The notes beneath the pieces were generated by a model. It did not search any database and was not told the origin of the DNA. It saw only the letters and a list, made by a program, of their open reading frames with translations. DNA of 64,000 nucleotides from contig NZ_CANMFC010000011.1 of NCBI RefSeq assembly GCF_947497025.1, forward strand, positions 1 to 64,000. Reading direction: 5' to 3'. Source of the stretch: an uncultured Kushneria sp. (lineage in GTDB: Bacteria > Pseudomonadota > Gammaproteobacteria > Pseudomonadales > Halomonadaceae). Each line of letters starts with the position of its first letter. Position 1 is the stretch's first letter. Below, in pieces: positions 35,764 through 46,718 of the stretch. Position numbers and translations under genes: made by a program.

Positions 35764-36212
35764 GAATGCGCTTCCAGCCACTGCTCTGCCCAGGGCAGTG
35801 CCGCATCGTCGGCCATGGGCGTTTCCGAGGCGTCCACTTCCAGACGTTCGCCAACACGGCTGGCGCCAAGAGTGGTCAGAAGCTCATCCAGCCTGCGTCC
35901 GGCACCGCAGAAACTCTCCTCGTAGCTGCTGTCCCCCATGGCAATCAGAGCGTATCGCAGACCCTGAAGTGACGGCCGCTGCTGCTCGAGGGCACTGCTG
36001 AGACCGGTGAAATTGCCCGGATAATCGCCCCTTCCCGTGGTCGAGATGCAAAAAAGCGCCAGATCCGGCTGTGGGTCGACCAGCGTCTCCAGTGTGGGCG
36101 TTTCATGAATCTTGACACCGTAACCTTCCGATTCAAACAAGGGCGCTATTTGTTCGGCGACATCCAGGGCGCCGCCGTAAACAGTGGCAACATAAATTCC
36201 GACATCAGGCAT
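35760..36212 (-). CDS. flavodoxin-like protein (MioC type)
   Basis: FMN-binding electron carrier of 150 residues. Flavodoxin fold: IYVATVYGGALDVAEQIAP in the phosphate-loop position, CISTTGRGDYPGNF, and ALIAMGDSSYEESFCGAGRRLDELL, quoted as MGDSSYEESFCGAG. The loop departs from the usual GTxTGN and resembles MioC-type proteins, short-chain, with no CPR-like fusion. Upstream of a coupled membrane protein. No biotin-synthase or chromosome-origin context here, so not the E. coli mioC locus. Confidence 0.85.
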   Translation of the reverse strand: MPDVGIYVATVYGGALDVAEQIAPLFESEGYGVKIHETPTLETLVDPQPDLALFCISTTGRGDYPGNFTGLSSALEQQRPSLQGLRYALIAMGDSSYEESFCGAGRRLDELLTTLGASRVGERLEVDASETPMADDAALPWAEQWLEAHS

Positions 36213-36289
36213 GTTTTTCGATCACCACAATTGAATTTGGGCAATGATAACATAGTGCTTCCGGCCCTTTCCTCGCGGCCAGCGCACAA

Positions 36290-36316
36290 AAAAGCCCTGC
36301 CATGAGCAGGGCTTTT
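36290..36316. terminator. bidirectional terminator upstream of flavodoxin / end of ihfA unit
   Basis: Stem AAAAGCCCTGC / GCAGGGCTTTT with loop CATGA. It lies 50 bp past the ihfA stop in the leftward direction, so it ends the pheST-ihfA transcript. Confidence 0.9.
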
Positions 36317-36365
36317 GATGCCGTGACAGATGATCCGTCACGGCCATGAATGCGACAGCATCCCA

Positions 36366-36662
36366 TTAGACCTTGTCGCGCTCTTCCACCAGCGCCTTGA
36401 GCTTCTGCCCCGGTCGGAAGGTCACCACGCGACGCGCCGAGATCGGGATCTCCTCTCCTGTCTTGGGATTACGTCCAGGCCTTTCACGCTTGTCACGCAA
36501 ATCAAAGTTGCCAAAACCTGACAGCTTGACCTGTTCGTTTTCCCTGAGACAACCGCGGATTTCGTCAAAAAACTGCTCGACAAGCATTTTGGCTTCACGC
36601 TTTGAGAATCCAAGCGACGTGTGCAGATGCTCTGCCAGTTCAGCCTTGGTCAACGCACTCAT
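36366..36662 (-). CDS. ihfA: integration host factor subunit alpha
   Basis: DNA-bending HU-family subunit, 98 residues. [10 protein letters not shown] start, [14 protein letters not shown] and the DNA-intercalating arm [27 protein letters not shown] are intact; the Pro of RNPKTG is the kinking residue. ATG 36662 is chosen over 36686. Gene follows pheT by about 55 bp, the classical gammaproteobacterial order, and ends at a strong terminator. Confidence 0.97.
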   Translation of the reverse strand: MSALTKAELAEHLHTSLGFSKREAKMLVEQFFDEIRGCLRENEQVKLSGFGNFDLRDKRERPGRNPKTGEEIPISARRVVTFRPGQKLKALVEERDKV

Positions 36663-36716
36663 TATCCGACATCCTGTAGGAGACAATCTTTAGGAGACAG
36701 CATCCCGCCACCGCAT

Positions 36717-39101
36717 TCAGTGACGCAGCAACGCGCCAAAACGCTCCGAGGAGACCGCTACAATATTGTCAATTGTCTGATTAATTTCAACATCTGTCAG
36801 CGTGCGCGAAGGATGCTGCCAGGTCAAGCCCAGCGCCAGGCTCTTGCGCCCCTCTTCCACGCCGGCGCCCTGATAGACGTCAAACAGGCGTAGATCCGTC
36901 AGGGCATCTCCGGCCTGCTCACGAATCACATCCAGTAGCGACTGCACCGGCAGGCTCTCGTCTACCAGCAGTGCCAAGTCGCGTCTGACTTCCGGATAGC
37001 GAGACAGAGGGCTGAATGCTGCCAGCCTGCCCTGCTGTAAAGTGGCCAGCTCAAGCTCGAACACATAGACTTCGGGCTTGATACCGAGTTGCTCCCTGAC
37101 GGCAGGATGCAGCGCTCCGACCCAGCCAGCGTGGCGGTCATTTCGCAGGATACGGGCACACTGTCCGGGATGAAGTGCTTCATGCTCGCCCGGCTCGAAA
37201 CGCCATTCGCCCTCGACACCACCCAGTGACAGAATACGCTCAACGTCTCCCTTGATGTCGAAGAAATCGACCCCTTCCCTGCGGCTCGTCCACCCTTCCG
37301 GGTCTCGTGTGCCACAGATCATGCCACCCAGCATGGGCGTTTGCGTCAGCGCATCGATGTCGCCGTTGAACACCAGTCCGGTTTCAAAGAGACGAATGCG
37401 CTGCTGCTGACGATTGAGGTTGTGCAGCAGCGCACGGCTCAAGCCCGCCCACAGACTCGAGCGCATGACCGACATGTCGCTGGAAATGGGGTTGGCAAGT
37501 GCAGGAGTCACGACATTCGGATTCAGCGCCTGCTGAAGATCGTCAGACACGAAGCTGTAGGTGATGGCTTCCTGATAGCCACCGGCCACCAGATGCTGAC
37601 GAATGACATCAAGCGAAACCTTCGCCCCATCCTCACGACGCGGCGCCAGACTGGCCTGCGGGTAGCGAACGGGCAACCGGTTATACCCGTGCACACGCGC
37701 CAGCTCCTCGACCAGATCCTCCTCGAGGCGCACATCAAAACGCCATGTCGGAACACTGACTTCCCAGCTGCCGGCTTCACGAGACTTCAGGGTCATGCCG
37801 AGACGGGACAGGATGTCGTGGATTTCGTCATCCTCAAGCGTCATGCCCAGAAGCCGACTGACGCGTTTGGCGCTCAACGTTATCTGACAGGTATCGGGCA
37901 GTGCCTGATGATCCGTTTGCTCGATGACAGGACCAGGGCGGCCACCGGCCAGCTCGACAAGCAATCCTGTCGCCCGCTCAAGTGCGCGCACCTGCAGCGT
38001 CGGATCCACACCGCGCTCAAACCGATGGGAAGCGTCCGTGTGCAGACCGTACTGACGAGCCCTCCCGGCGACGGCCAGCGGCGCGAAGAAAGCAGACTCC
38101 AGCAGCACATGACGCGTGTCACGGTTGACGCCCGAGCGCTCTCCCCCCATGACACCGGCAATGGCCAGCGGCCCTTCGGCATCGGCGATCAAAAGGGTAT
38201 TATCTTCAAGCGCTACGTTCTGCCCGTCGAGCAGTGTCAATGTCTCACCGGCGCGGGCATTGCGCACTTCGATATGACCCTGGAGCCGGTCCAGATCGAA
38301 GGCATGCATCGGCTGGCCCAGCTCGAGCATCACATAGTTGGTGATATCCACCACAATATCGATGGAGCGCAGGCCGCAGCGACGCAGATATTCCGTCAGC
38401 CACAGGGGAGAAGGCGTGCTGACATCAAGATCGCGGACAACACGCGCACTGTAGCGCGGGCAGGCGCTAGTATTGTCCAGACGCACCTCAAAGCGTTCAT
38501 CGATCTGCGCCGCCACGGGCGCAATTTCGGGCGCCTTGACCTCAACGCGATTGAGCACACCGATCTCGCGTGCAAGCCCCATAACGCTCAGGCAGTCACC
38601 ACGATTAGGGGTAAGATCAACATCGATGCTGTGATCGTCCAGCCCAAGCCACTGCCTTAGATCCTCGCCTATGGGGGCACTGTCCGGCAGCACCCAGATG
38701 CCCGGAGACTTTTCCTCGACCAGGCCAAGCTCTGACTCGGCGCAGATCATGCCCTGAGAGGCCACACCCCGCAGCTTTGCTTCCTTGATGGCGAAGTCGC
38801 CGGGCAGTACAGCACCGGGTCTGGCCAGCGCCACTTTCTGGCCGGCGGCCACATTGGGAGCGCCGCACACGACCTGTTGAAGCTTGCCGCTGCCGTCATC
38901 GAGCTGACAGACACGCAAACGATCGGCATCAGGATGCTGAACGGCCTCTTTGACTTGTGCGACCACGACGCCTGAAAACGGGGCGGATACCAATTCAATG
39001 GCATCAACTTCCAATCCTGCCATGGTGATCTGATCGGCAATCGCCTGCACATCCTGCGCTACATCAACCCATTGACGCAGCCACTGTTCGGAAACTTTCA
39101 T
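36717..39101 (-). CDS. pheT: phenylalanyl-tRNA synthetase beta subunit
   Basis: 794-residue beta chain (E. coli 795) with the N-terminal MKVSEQWLRQWVDV, a tRNA-binding OB domain (VKEAVQHPDADRLRVCQLD region), B3/B4 editing domain, B5 domain and a C-terminal anticodon-binding ferredoxin fold near VRRDLALLVDESLPV. Pairs with PheS to charge tRNA-Phe. It overlaps neither neighbour; pheS is 25 bp upstream. Confidence 0.98.
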   Translation of the reverse strand: MKVSEQWLRQWVDVAQDVQAIADQITMAGLEVDAIELVSAPFSGVVVAQVKEAVQHPDADRLRVCQLDDGSGKLQQVVCGAPNVAAGQKVALARPGAVLPGDFAIKEAKLRGVASQGMICAESELGLVEEKSPGIWVLPDSAPIGEDLRQWLGLDDHSIDVDLTPNRGDCLSVMGLAREIGVLNRVEVKAPEIAPVAAQIDERFEVRLDNTSACPRYSARVVRDLDVSTPSPLWLTEYLRRCGLRSIDIVVDITNYVMLELGQPMHAFDLDRLQGHIEVRNARAGETLTLLDGQNVALEDNTLLIADAEGPLAIAGVMGGERSGVNRDTRHVLLESAFFAPLAVAGRARQYGLHTDASHRFERGVDPTLQVRALERATGLLVELAGGRPGPVIEQTDHQALPDTCQITLSAKRVSRLLGMTLEDDEIHDILSRLGMTLKSREAGSWEVSVPTWRFDVRLEEDLVEELARVHGYNRLPVRYPQASLAPRREDGAKVSLDVIRQHLVAGGYQEAITYSFVSDDLQQALNPNVVTPALANPISSDMSVMRSSLWAGLSRALLHNLNRQQQRIRLFETGLVFNGDIDALTQTPMLGGMICGTRDPEGWTSRREGVDFFDIKGDVERILSLGGVEGEWRFEPGEHEALHPGQCARILRNDRHAGWVGALHPAVREQLGIKPEVYVFELELATLQQGRLAAFSPLSRYPEVRRDLALLVDESLPVQSLLDVIREQAGDALTDLRLFDVYQGAGVEEGRKSLALGLTWQHPSRTLTDVEINQTIDNIVAVSSERFGALLRH

Positions 39102-39125
39102 CTTGCCTCGCTATACCGAAACGAA

Positions 39126-40208
<1,083 letters not shown>

Positions 40209-40242
40209 TTATCAGGGATCTGACGATAAATTGTTGCTACAC

Positions 40243-40278
40243 AAAAAAACAAGGGAAGAGCGACGGCTCTTCCCTTGT
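40243..40278 (-). terminator. rho-independent terminator downstream of rplT
   Basis: Stem ACAAGGGAAGAG / CTCTTCCCTTGT (40249-40260 with 40267-40278), loop of six bases, followed on the minus strand by seven Ts. It separates rplT from pheS and could be either a full terminator or a readthrough attenuator as in E. coli pheST. Confidence 0.85.
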
Positions 40279-40314
40279 AGCACTTCGGCAGATGACCTCA
40301 GGTCACCAGTACCA

Positions 40315-40665
40315 TCAGGCAGCCTTGGCTTGCTCGACGATGGAACCGAAAGCCTGCTTTTCGTGAACGGCCAGATCAGCAAGAATCTTGCGGTCGATCT
40401 CGATACCGGCCTTTTTCAGACCGTTGATGAAGCGGCTATAGGACATGCCATGAGTACGGGCTGCAGCGTTGATACGTGCAATCCACAGCGCACGGAACTG
40501 ACGCTTTCGCTGGCGACGGTCACGATAGGCATACTGGCCTGCCTTGATCACCGCCTGCTTGGCAACACGGAAGGTACGCGAACGAGCACCGTAGTACCCT
40601 TTGGCCTGCTTTAAAATCTTCTTGTGACGACGACGAGCGACGACACCACGCTTTACACGAGCCAT
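40315..40665 (-). CDS. rplT: 50S ribosomal protein L20
   Basis: 116 residues: basic N-terminal extension [21 protein letters not shown], then [21 protein letters not shown] and [19 protein letters not shown]. Assembles early on 23S rRNA and in E. coli represses its own operon. AGGAGG is placed five bases before the ATG, a strong site. Follows rpmI by 33 bp. Confidence 0.99.
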   Translation of the reverse strand: MARVKRGVVARRRHKKILKQAKGYYGARSRTFRVAKQAVIKAGQYAYRDRRQRKRQFRALWIARINAAARTHGMSYSRFINGLKKAGIEIDRKILADLAVHEKQAFGSIVEQAKAA

Positions 40666-40698
40666 GAAAACCTCCTGACTTCAGTTATTTAAATCGAC

Positions 40699-40893
40699 TT
40701 AGATATAAGGGAGCATGCGCTCGATCAAACGACGATCGGCATCATGGATCTGCTTCATACCGCGCAGCTGACGCTTACGCTTGGTCGATTTCTTGGTCAG
40801 GATATGGCTGCGAAAGGACTGCTTGTGCTTAAAGCCCTTGGCAGTGCGCTTGAAGCGCTTGGCCGCACCGCTGTTGCTCTTGATTTTCGGCAT
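40699..40893 (-). CDS. rpmI: 50S ribosomal protein L35
   Basis: 64-residue basic protein: [20 protein letters not shown] and the tail [10 protein letters not shown] are typical. GGAG lies eight bases before the ATG. 95 bp after infC and before rplT, the invariant IF3 operon order. Confidence 0.99.
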   Translation of the reverse strand: MPKIKSNSGAAKRFKRTAKGFKHKQSFRSHILTKKSTKRKRQLRGMKQIHDADRRLIERMLPYI

Positions 40894-40987
40894 GAGAATA
40901 ACTCCGCACGATATTTTTTAGAAAACCCGAGGCCGGCATGTCATGCCATCCATGATGGCTCAACATGCCCGTTAAACTGCCCACGGA

Positions 40988-41527
40988 TCACTTTTTCCTG
41001 GGGGCCAGCATCATGATCATTTGCCGACCTTCCATCTTCGGACGCGATTCTACAACAGCAAGGTCTTCCAAGTCATGTTCTACACGCTCCATGAGCTTGC
41101 GTCCGATGTCCTGGTGCGCCATTTCACGACCACGGAATCGCAACGTGACCTTGCCCTTATCGCCTTCCTCAAGGAAACGTGTCAAATTCTTGAGCTTGAC
41201 CTGATAATCACCTTCATCAGTGGCCGGTCTGAATTTGACTTCCTTGATCTGGATCTGCTTTTGCTTCTTCTTCTGAGCAGATTTCTGTTTTTTCAGTTCG
41301 AACTGATGCTTGCCGTAATCCATGATCTTGCAAACGATCGGATCGGCATTGGATATCTGCACGAGATCAAGCCCAGCCTCTTCAGCCTTGGCAAGCGCCT
41401 CATTCATGGGCACAACACCCAGCTGCTCGCCCTCGCTATCGATAAGCCGAACTTCATCCGCACGAATACGGTCATTTATGGGTGCGCGCTTTTCCTGAGG
41501 GCGCCCACGTTGGTTATTTCGCTTGAT
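40988..41527 (-). CDS. infC: translation initiation factor IF-3
   Basis: 179 residues. N-domain [23 protein letters not shown], linker rich in Lys ([15 protein letters not shown]), C-domain [20 protein letters not shown]. The start is placed at an ATC codon (41525-41527): GGAG lies eight bases upstream of it, whereas the TTG at 41531-41533 is only two bases from that GGAG. IF-3 proteins of E. coli and others use AUU or related rare starts, on which IF-3 itself discriminates, so autorepression is expected. thrS ends 33 bp upstream. Confidence 0.97.
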   Translation of the reverse strand: MKRNNQRGRPQEKRAPINDRIRADEVRLIDSEGEQLGVVPMNEALAKAEEAGLDLVQISNADPIVCKIMDYGKHQFELKKQKSAQKKKQKQIQIKEVKFRPATDEGDYQVKLKNLTRFLEEGDKGKVTLRFRGREMAHQDIGRKLMERVEHDLEDLAVVESRPKMEGRQMIMMLAPRKK

Positions 41528-41559
41528 CGTCAAGTCTCCATTGCTGAAAAGAAATGCTG

Positions 41560-43458
41560 CTATCTACGCTCGATATCGAGTCTGGCAAGAAATTCGGGAA
41601 CTGTCATTGTTCCCAGATCCTCACCGGTCCGCGTTCGGACAGCAACGCTATCTGACTCCACTTCCTTATCGCCGACTACCAGCAGATAAGGCACTTTCTG
41701 GAGTGTATGCTCACGAATTTTAAAACCGATCTTCTCATTCCTCAAGTCTGACTTGACACGAAGACCAGCCTGTTGCAATTGCTCGGTCAGCGATGAAGCA
41801 TAAGATGCCTGAGCATCGGTAATGTTAAGAACAACAATCTGCTCTGGAGCAAGCCACAGAGGTAAAGCGCCCGCGTGATGCTCCAGCAGGATACCAATAA
41901 AACGCTCGAAGGAGCCGATGATGGCTCGGTGCAGCATAACAGGTGTATGACGATTGCCATCTTCACCTACATATTGCGCTCCAAGACGGCCGGGCATCAT
42001 GAAGTCAACCTGCATGGTGCCGACCTGCCATTCACGGCCCAGACAGTCACGCATATGGTACTCGATCTTGGGGCCATAAAAGGCGCCTTCGCCCGGCAGC
42101 TCCTGCCAGGTGACGTCACAGGCCGTCAGTGCTGCCCGCAGCGCCCCCTCGGCCTTGTCCCACTCTTCATCACTGCCGATACGTTTTTCAGGGCGTAACG
42201 CAATCTTGACGTCAATATCGCTGAAGCCAAAGTCTTCATAAACCCTGAGCGCCTGCCGGTGGAAATCGGTCACCTCAGGTTCAATTTGACGTTCGGTACA
42301 GAAGACGTGGCCATCATCCTGGGTGAAAGCCCGTACTCGCATGATGCCATGCAGCGCGCCCGAAGGTTCGTTGCGATGGCAACCACCAAACTCGCCGTAG
42401 CGAATAGGCATTTCGCGGTAGCTGTGCAGGCCGGAGTTGAAAACCTGGACATGCCCCGGACAGTTCATCGGCTTGAGCGCATACTCTCGCTTTTCCGACT
42501 CGGTAAAGAACATGTTTTCCGAATAATTGTCCCAGTGACCGGATTTTTTCCAGAGACTGACATCCATGACCTGCGGACAGCGAATCTCCTGATAACCACT
42601 TTCACGGTACACACTGCGCATATACTGCTCGACCGCCTGCCAGATGGCCCAGCCGCGCGGATGCCAGAAGACCATGCCCGGTGACTCTTCCTGCTGATGG
42701 AAGAGATTGAGCTGACGAGCAAGCTTGCGATGATCGCGCTTTTCCGCTTCTTCAAGCCGCTTCAGGTAGGCATTCAGCTGTTTCTTGTCCGCCCAGGCCG
42801 TGCCGTAAATGCGTGTCAGCATGGTATTGGAGGCATCGCCGCGCCAATAGGCACCGGCCAGCTTTAGAAGCTTGAAGGACTTGAGATGCCGGGTATTGGG
42901 AACATGAGGCCCCCGACACATGTCCGTGTATTCCTTGTGGTGATAAAGACGAATGGTCTCGCCTTCTGGAATACGGGAAACGATATCCTGCTTGTAGGGT
43001 TCATCTCTGGCGACAAAAGCCTCCATGGCCTGATCGCGGTCGACGTATTTCCTTTCAACGTCATATCCTTCGTCGATCAGCTCGCGCATGCGCTTTTCGA
43101 TCTTTTCCAGATCATCGCTTGAAACAGACTGTCCAAAATCGATGTCGTAATAAAAGCCGTCATCAATGACAGGACCAATGGCCATTTTGGCTTCGGGGTA
43201 CAGCTGTTTGACGGCATGTCCGATGAGATGTGCACAGGAGTGACGAATAATTTCGAGCCCTTCCTGGTCTTTCGCAGTCACGATGGCAACGGCTGCGTCA
43301 CGATCAACAACGTCGGCCGTGTCGACCAGCTGTCCATCAATTTTGCCGGCGATGGCAGCTTTTGCCAGGCCAGCACCGATGGACTCGGCAATTGCCATAA
43401 TGGATACGGGAGATTCGAATTGACGCTGGCTACCGTCAGGAAGTGTAACGACGGGCAT
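41560..43458 (-). CDS. thrS: threonyl-tRNA synthetase
   Basis: 632-residue class II synthetase. N-terminal TGS domain ([19 protein letters not shown]), editing domain with [19 protein letters not shown], shown as [11 protein letters not shown], catalytic core with zinc ligands and motif 2 [15 protein letters not shown], motif 3 near [19 protein letters not shown], then an anticodon-binding domain at the C-terminus. Heads the operon thrS-infC-rpmI-rplT. The E. coli thrS mRNA has an operator mimicking tRNA-Thr; the 200-bp gap upstream here was not folded. Confidence 0.98.
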   Translation of the reverse strand: MPVVTLPDGSQRQFESPVSIMAIAESIGAGLAKAAIAGKIDGQLVDTADVVDRDAAVAIVTAKDQEGLEIIRHSCAHLIGHAVKQLYPEAKMAIGPVIDDGFYYDIDFGQSVSSDDLEKIEKRMRELIDEGYDVERKYVDRDQAMEAFVARDEPYKQDIVSRIPEGETIRLYHHKEYTDMCRGPHVPNTRHLKSFKLLKLAGAYWRGDASNTMLTRIYGTAWADKKQLNAYLKRLEEAEKRDHRKLARQLNLFHQQEESPGMVFWHPRGWAIWQAVEQYMRSVYRESGYQEIRCPQVMDVSLWKKSGHWDNYSENMFFTESEKREYALKPMNCPGHVQVFNSGLHSYREMPIRYGEFGGCHRNEPSGALHGIMRVRAFTQDDGHVFCTERQIEPEVTDFHRQALRVYEDFGFSDIDVKIALRPEKRIGSDEEWDKAEGALRAALTACDVTWQELPGEGAFYGPKIEYHMRDCLGREWQVGTMQVDFMMPGRLGAQYVGEDGNRHTPVMLHRAIIGSFERFIGILLEHHAGALPLWLAPEQIVVLNITDAQASYASSLTEQLQQAGLRVKSDLRNEKIGFKIREHTLQKVPYLLVVGDKEVESDSVAVRTRTGEDLGTMTVPEFLARLDIERR

Positions 43459-43669
43459 AGGAGTTCCTTCCTTTTTCAGTGGTGACCGCTACCAGGAGTC
43501 ACTTGAGGTATTACATTGTCAGCAGGACGCAGGAAATGCGCCATGGAACTGGCAGGCGTGAGGCAAGCTATAAACCGGCATGCAAACTAACAAAGAGTGA
43601 CGAATGGCGTCCAGCCAATAACTGAACATCGCAGCAGTTATTGGCATCTGCCACACAGCATTCATATAA

Positions 43670-43697
43670 AAAAGAGGGCGCCGAAGCGCCCTCTTTT
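43670..43697. terminator. bidirectional terminator downstream of OmpA-like gene
   Basis: Perfect stem AAAAGAGGGCGC / GCGCCCTCTTTT with loop CGAA. It lies just past the 3' end of the OmpA-like gene on the minus strand. Confidence 0.93.
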
Positions 43698-43719
43698 ATC
43701 AGGTGCAGATCAGTAGAAT

Positions 43720-44655
43720 TTACTGATTGCTGCTACCGTTCTGGCCGGTACGGTCCATTACCTGACCATCGTCACCCAGCGGATGTACTTCAGTACGACG
43801 GTTTTCTGCGCGGCCTTCAGCAGTATCATTGCTGGCTACCGGACGCTCTTCACCGAAGCCGAGGGCTTCCATACGATCAGCGGAGACACCCTGAGAGGTC
43901 AGGTAGTCACGTACGGACTCTGCACGACGCTGAGACAGATCCTTGTTGTAGGAAGCGCTACCAACGGAGTCGGTGTGGCCTTCCAGACGAACGCGAACCT
44001 GTTCGTTGCTGTTCAGCTTCTCTGCAACGTCGTTGAGCGTCTGCTCGGCGTTGGAGGTCAGCTTGGCGGAGTCAAACTCGAAGTTGACGTCGCGCAGTAC
44101 CAGTGCTGCCGGGCAGCCCAGGGCATTGACCTGAGTACCGGCCGGAGTGTCCGGGCACTGATCCTGATAGTCCGGCACGCCGTCACCGTCAGAATCCAGC
44201 GGGCAGCCGCGTGAATCGACTTCTACACCAGCCGGGGTACCCGGGCACTGGTCGAGATAGTCCGGCACGCCGTCACCATCGGTATCGATCGGGCAGCCCT
44301 TGGCATCAACGGCAACGCCGGCAGGTGTACCCGGGCACTCATCACGAGAATCCGGTACGCCATCATTGTCAGAGTCCATTTCACGGCTATCGCCACCCGA
44401 GCAAAGCAGGGCACCTGCTGTTGCACCGGCAGTTGCGCCGACGGCAGCACCGGTTTCTTCATCGTCATTGCTGCTGACACCGTAACCGAGGCCACCACCG
44501 ATCAGGCCACCAGCCAGACCGCAGACGAAAGGAGAAGAGTACCAGGAATCACCGCTGGAAGAGGCACCAGAAGATTGAGAACCTGAGCTGGCGCAGCCCG
44601 CAAGACCCATTACGAGAGCAGATCCCAGCAGCAAGCCAGTTGTTGATTTATTCAT
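43720..44655 (-). CDS. OmpA-family outer-membrane lipoprotein with TSP3 calcium repeats
   Basis: 311 residues. Signal peptide with lipobox LAGC (Cys21), a glycine-zipper segment (GLAGGLIGGGLGYGV) that may insert in the membrane, a second Ala/Gly-rich stretch, then three 30-residue thrombospondin type-3 repeats (DSDNDGVPD, DTDGDGVPD, DSDGDGVPD) that bind calcium, and a C-terminal OmpA/Pal peptidoglycan-binding domain with VRLEGHTDSVGSASYN and LSQRRAESVRDYL. Tethers the outer membrane to the wall. AAGGAG precedes the start. The tail after the OmpA domain is polar (QNGSSNQ). Confidence 0.92.
   Translation of the reverse strand: MNKSTTGLLLGSALVMGLAGCASSGSQSSGASSSGDSWYSSPFVCGLAGGLIGGGLGYGVSSNDDEETGAAVGATAGATAGALLCSGGDSREMDSDNDGVPDSRDECPGTPAGVAVDAKGCPIDTDGDGVPDYLDQCPGTPAGVEVDSRGCPLDSDGDGVPDYQDQCPDTPAGTQVNALGCPAALVLRDVNFEFDSAKLTSNAEQTLNDVAEKLNSNEQVRVRLEGHTDSVGSASYNKDLSQRRAESVRDYLTSQGVSADRMEALGFGEERPVASNDTAEGRAENRRTEVHPLGDDGQVMDRTGQNGSSNQ
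44110..44376 (-). repeat. three in-frame 90-bp repeats (TSP3 units)
   Basis: Coding tandem repeat of the OmpA-like gene: residues about 94-122, 124-152 and 154-182, each with a D-x-D-x-D-G-V-P-D calcium motif and a C-P-x-T-P-A-G end. Copy number could vary between strains. Confidence 0.85.
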
Positions 44656-44995
44656 GCAAGACTCCTTCTTTTTTGCAACGCTAGGGCAACGATGTTGTTA
44701 CTAAGCGGTTCCGAGTATAGGCAACGCCAACAGCTCTAGAAAGTTTTTCTTCTACTGCCAGAAAAAGCATGCAAGAGGCATTAGCGCCAGCTTTTGACCA
44801 CCCTGCTTTGGTCACCCGGAACAACTGCACGATGCCATGATAAAAAACGCGTCACTGGCAATCCATTGTGACGTATTCGAACACTGTTTTCGCACTGAAA
44901 GCGATGAAAGTCAAACGCTGTTTATTGCATTGATCAAATTTCAGGATAATTGCTTTGAACTTCAAAAAAATGGATCTTGTTCAAATATACGTTTA
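44656..44995. other. OmpA-like gene promoter region, no gene seen
   Basis: 340 bp, visibly AT-richer than its surroundings, without a convincing coding frame. It contains the OmpA-like gene promoter (leftward) and the inverted repeat TGACCA-N8-TGGTCA at 44795-44814, a possible regulator site. Confidence 0.4.
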
Positions 44996-45460
44996 TCAAT
45001 GTGCTGCAACGTGATCAGTCCGGCCCACCAGCTTACGCGCTGCTTGAAGAATAGCCGTTTCGTGCTCACTGACAATCTGCAATCTATGCCGGTCTTCCTG
45101 CATTCTTTCACGTGCAGTCAGTGCCGAGCGCGCCTGATGGGTATGCAGGTGTGAGGCGCTATCGCTGATCTGCGCAATCACGGCCAGTTCGTCATCCTTC
45201 CACCAACCGCTATCAAGAATATCAATAATGACCCGGGCGCGCAGACATCCTTCCATCAGGTCCATTTGACCCTCCTGCATGGCCCGACCTATGACATTAA
45301 GATTGGACAGGCACTGATATTCGGCCTGCGCCTGCTCCTTGATCTGATGCTCCCGGCGTCGACGCAGCTCGCGAGACATGCGCCAGATGATCAACAGCAG
45401 AACGCCCACAATTATCAGCGCCATGCATAAAAGCGTCACTGCCCAGATGTGTGACACCAT
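44996..45460 (-). CDS. DUF2489-type membrane-anchored protein
   Basis: 154 residues: one N-terminal helix (VTLLCMALIIVGVLLLIIW), then a long charged helical cytoplasmic part with QCLSNLNVIGRAMQEGQMDLMEGCLRARVIIDIL, of which RAMQEGQMDLMEGCLR is the recognisable block, and HLHTHQARSALTARERMQED. This pattern is that of DUF2489 proteins, whose function is unknown. Start at 45460 has GGAG eight bases upstream; an upstream in-frame start at 45526 is not preferred. Confidence 0.75.
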   Translation of the reverse strand: MVSHIWAVTLLCMALIIVGVLLLIIWRMSRELRRRREHQIKEQAQAEYQCLSNLNVIGRAMQEGQMDLMEGCLRARVIIDILDSGWWKDDELAVIAQISDSASHLHTHQARSALTARERMQEDRHRLQIVSEHETAILQAARKLVGRTDHVAAH

Positions 45461-45572
45461 AAATATCACTCCTTCAGCATGAATCCGCCGAGAACCCCTT
45501 GCAGACTGCACTGATACAGCATGCATTCGCAGGCAAAGAGTCAGAGGGGAACAGAGCTGGCGGCATGTCAGT

Positions 45573-46718
45573 TTATTCAGTGTCCATATCGGCTAACGCC
45601 TTGAACTCGGCGATCAGTTTTTCCTGCTGCTGTTTGTGGGAATAGTTTTTTGCAAGCGCTGATAACTCTCTGCTCAATACATCACGCCTGTCACTATCCT
45701 CAAGAAGCTTATGGGCCCTTTGCGCCCATTTCTTAGTCTCCATGGCCTCCATTATCAGTTCTGGATAACGATTTTCCAGAATCTCGGCACAACCCACTCC
45801 GGATGAAAGCAGGACCGGCGTACCACAGGCCATGGCCTCCAGCGCAACAAGCCCGAATTCTTCGATATAGGCAGGCAGCATGAAAATATCCAGCGCGCCG
45901 TAAAGCCTTTCCACTTCGCTTACGGTGGAGCGCCAGACAAACCGCTCGTCAATCTCAAGCTTTTCAGCCAGATGCTGAAACGGAGAAGCGTCATCCTTGC
46001 CGACGACAAGAAATTGACAGCGGTCAGGCATCATTTTATCCAGCTCGGCGGCCAGCTTCACAAAGCCTTCAACATTACGCTTTTTAAAGTTGCCGGAAGT
46101 CACCAACCCTATCAGAAAGTCCTTCGGCACTACGCCCAGTGATTGACGGATGTTTTCTCGATCAGCGCGAGCTCGTTCTGGATTGAACTGTTCGGAATCG
46201 TACCCGGGATAACTAACATTGATCCTGTCCGGAGCAATATCATAGCGAGTCATCAGATCGTTACCCATCATTTTTGAATTGACGGCAACACGACGAAAGC
46301 GCTTACCCTTGAGCACGTAATCATGGATGGCAGCCACTTCATGATGCTCTGGAAGCCCGCGGCCATGTATGGCCTGGCTCGCCAGATGCACGCAGTTGTG
46401 TAAATATACCACATCAGAGGTTTCCACCTCTCCATGGCTGATCAGCAGGGTTGGTGCATGACGATGTGCCCATACCTGTACGCGCCGATTGAACCAGAAA
46501 CGTCGGCGAGCTCCCTTGAAGGGCCAGCGCCAGGTTTTAACCAGCCTGGCACCAGCACGCTCCACCAGAGCGGAATTACCTCGCTCAGCAATGATCACGA
46601 CCTGATAGCTCATACCTGCCAGCACTTCAGCTTGCGCAAGAGCAATACGACTGGCGCCTGTGTTTTTTTCTACCTGACGAATGGCTATAGCAGCCAAAGG
46701 TCTCGCGTGTCCTGTCAT
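45573..46718 (-). CDS. glycosyltransferase family 4 protein
   Basis: GT-B fold transferase of 381 residues: acceptor domain RQVEKNTGASRIALAQAEVL, VVYLHNCVHLASQ and VNSKMMGNDL; donor domain GLVTSGNFKKRNVEGFVKLA and LPAYIEEFGLVALEAMACGTPVLL (EX7E motif), quoted as EEFGLVALEAMACGTPV. Probably builds LPS core or an exopolysaccharide with a nucleotide sugar; GalE is upstream on the same strand with a 216-bp gap. No ribosome site is obvious before the ATG. Confidence 0.87.
   Translation of the reverse strand: MTGHARPLAAIAIRQVEKNTGASRIALAQAEVLAGMSYQVVIIAERGNSALVERAGARLVKTWRWPFKGARRRFWFNRRVQVWAHRHAPTLLISHGEVETSDVVYLHNCVHLASQAIHGRGLPEHHEVAAIHDYVLKGKRFRRVAVNSKMMGNDLMTRYDIAPDRINVSYPGYDSEQFNPERARADRENIRQSLGVVPKDFLIGLVTSGNFKKRNVEGFVKLAAELDKMMPDRCQFLVVGKDDASPFQHLAEKLEIDERFVWRSTVSEVERLYGALDIFMLPAYIEEFGLVALEAMACGTPVLLSSGVGCAEILENRYPELIMEAMETKKWAQRAHKLLEDSDRRDVLSRELSALAKNYSHKQQQEKLIAEFKALADMDTE

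Noticed and set aside
37341-38660. 439-residue open frame antisense to pheT
   Set aside because: Shadow of a conserved synthetase gene, no coding signs of its own.
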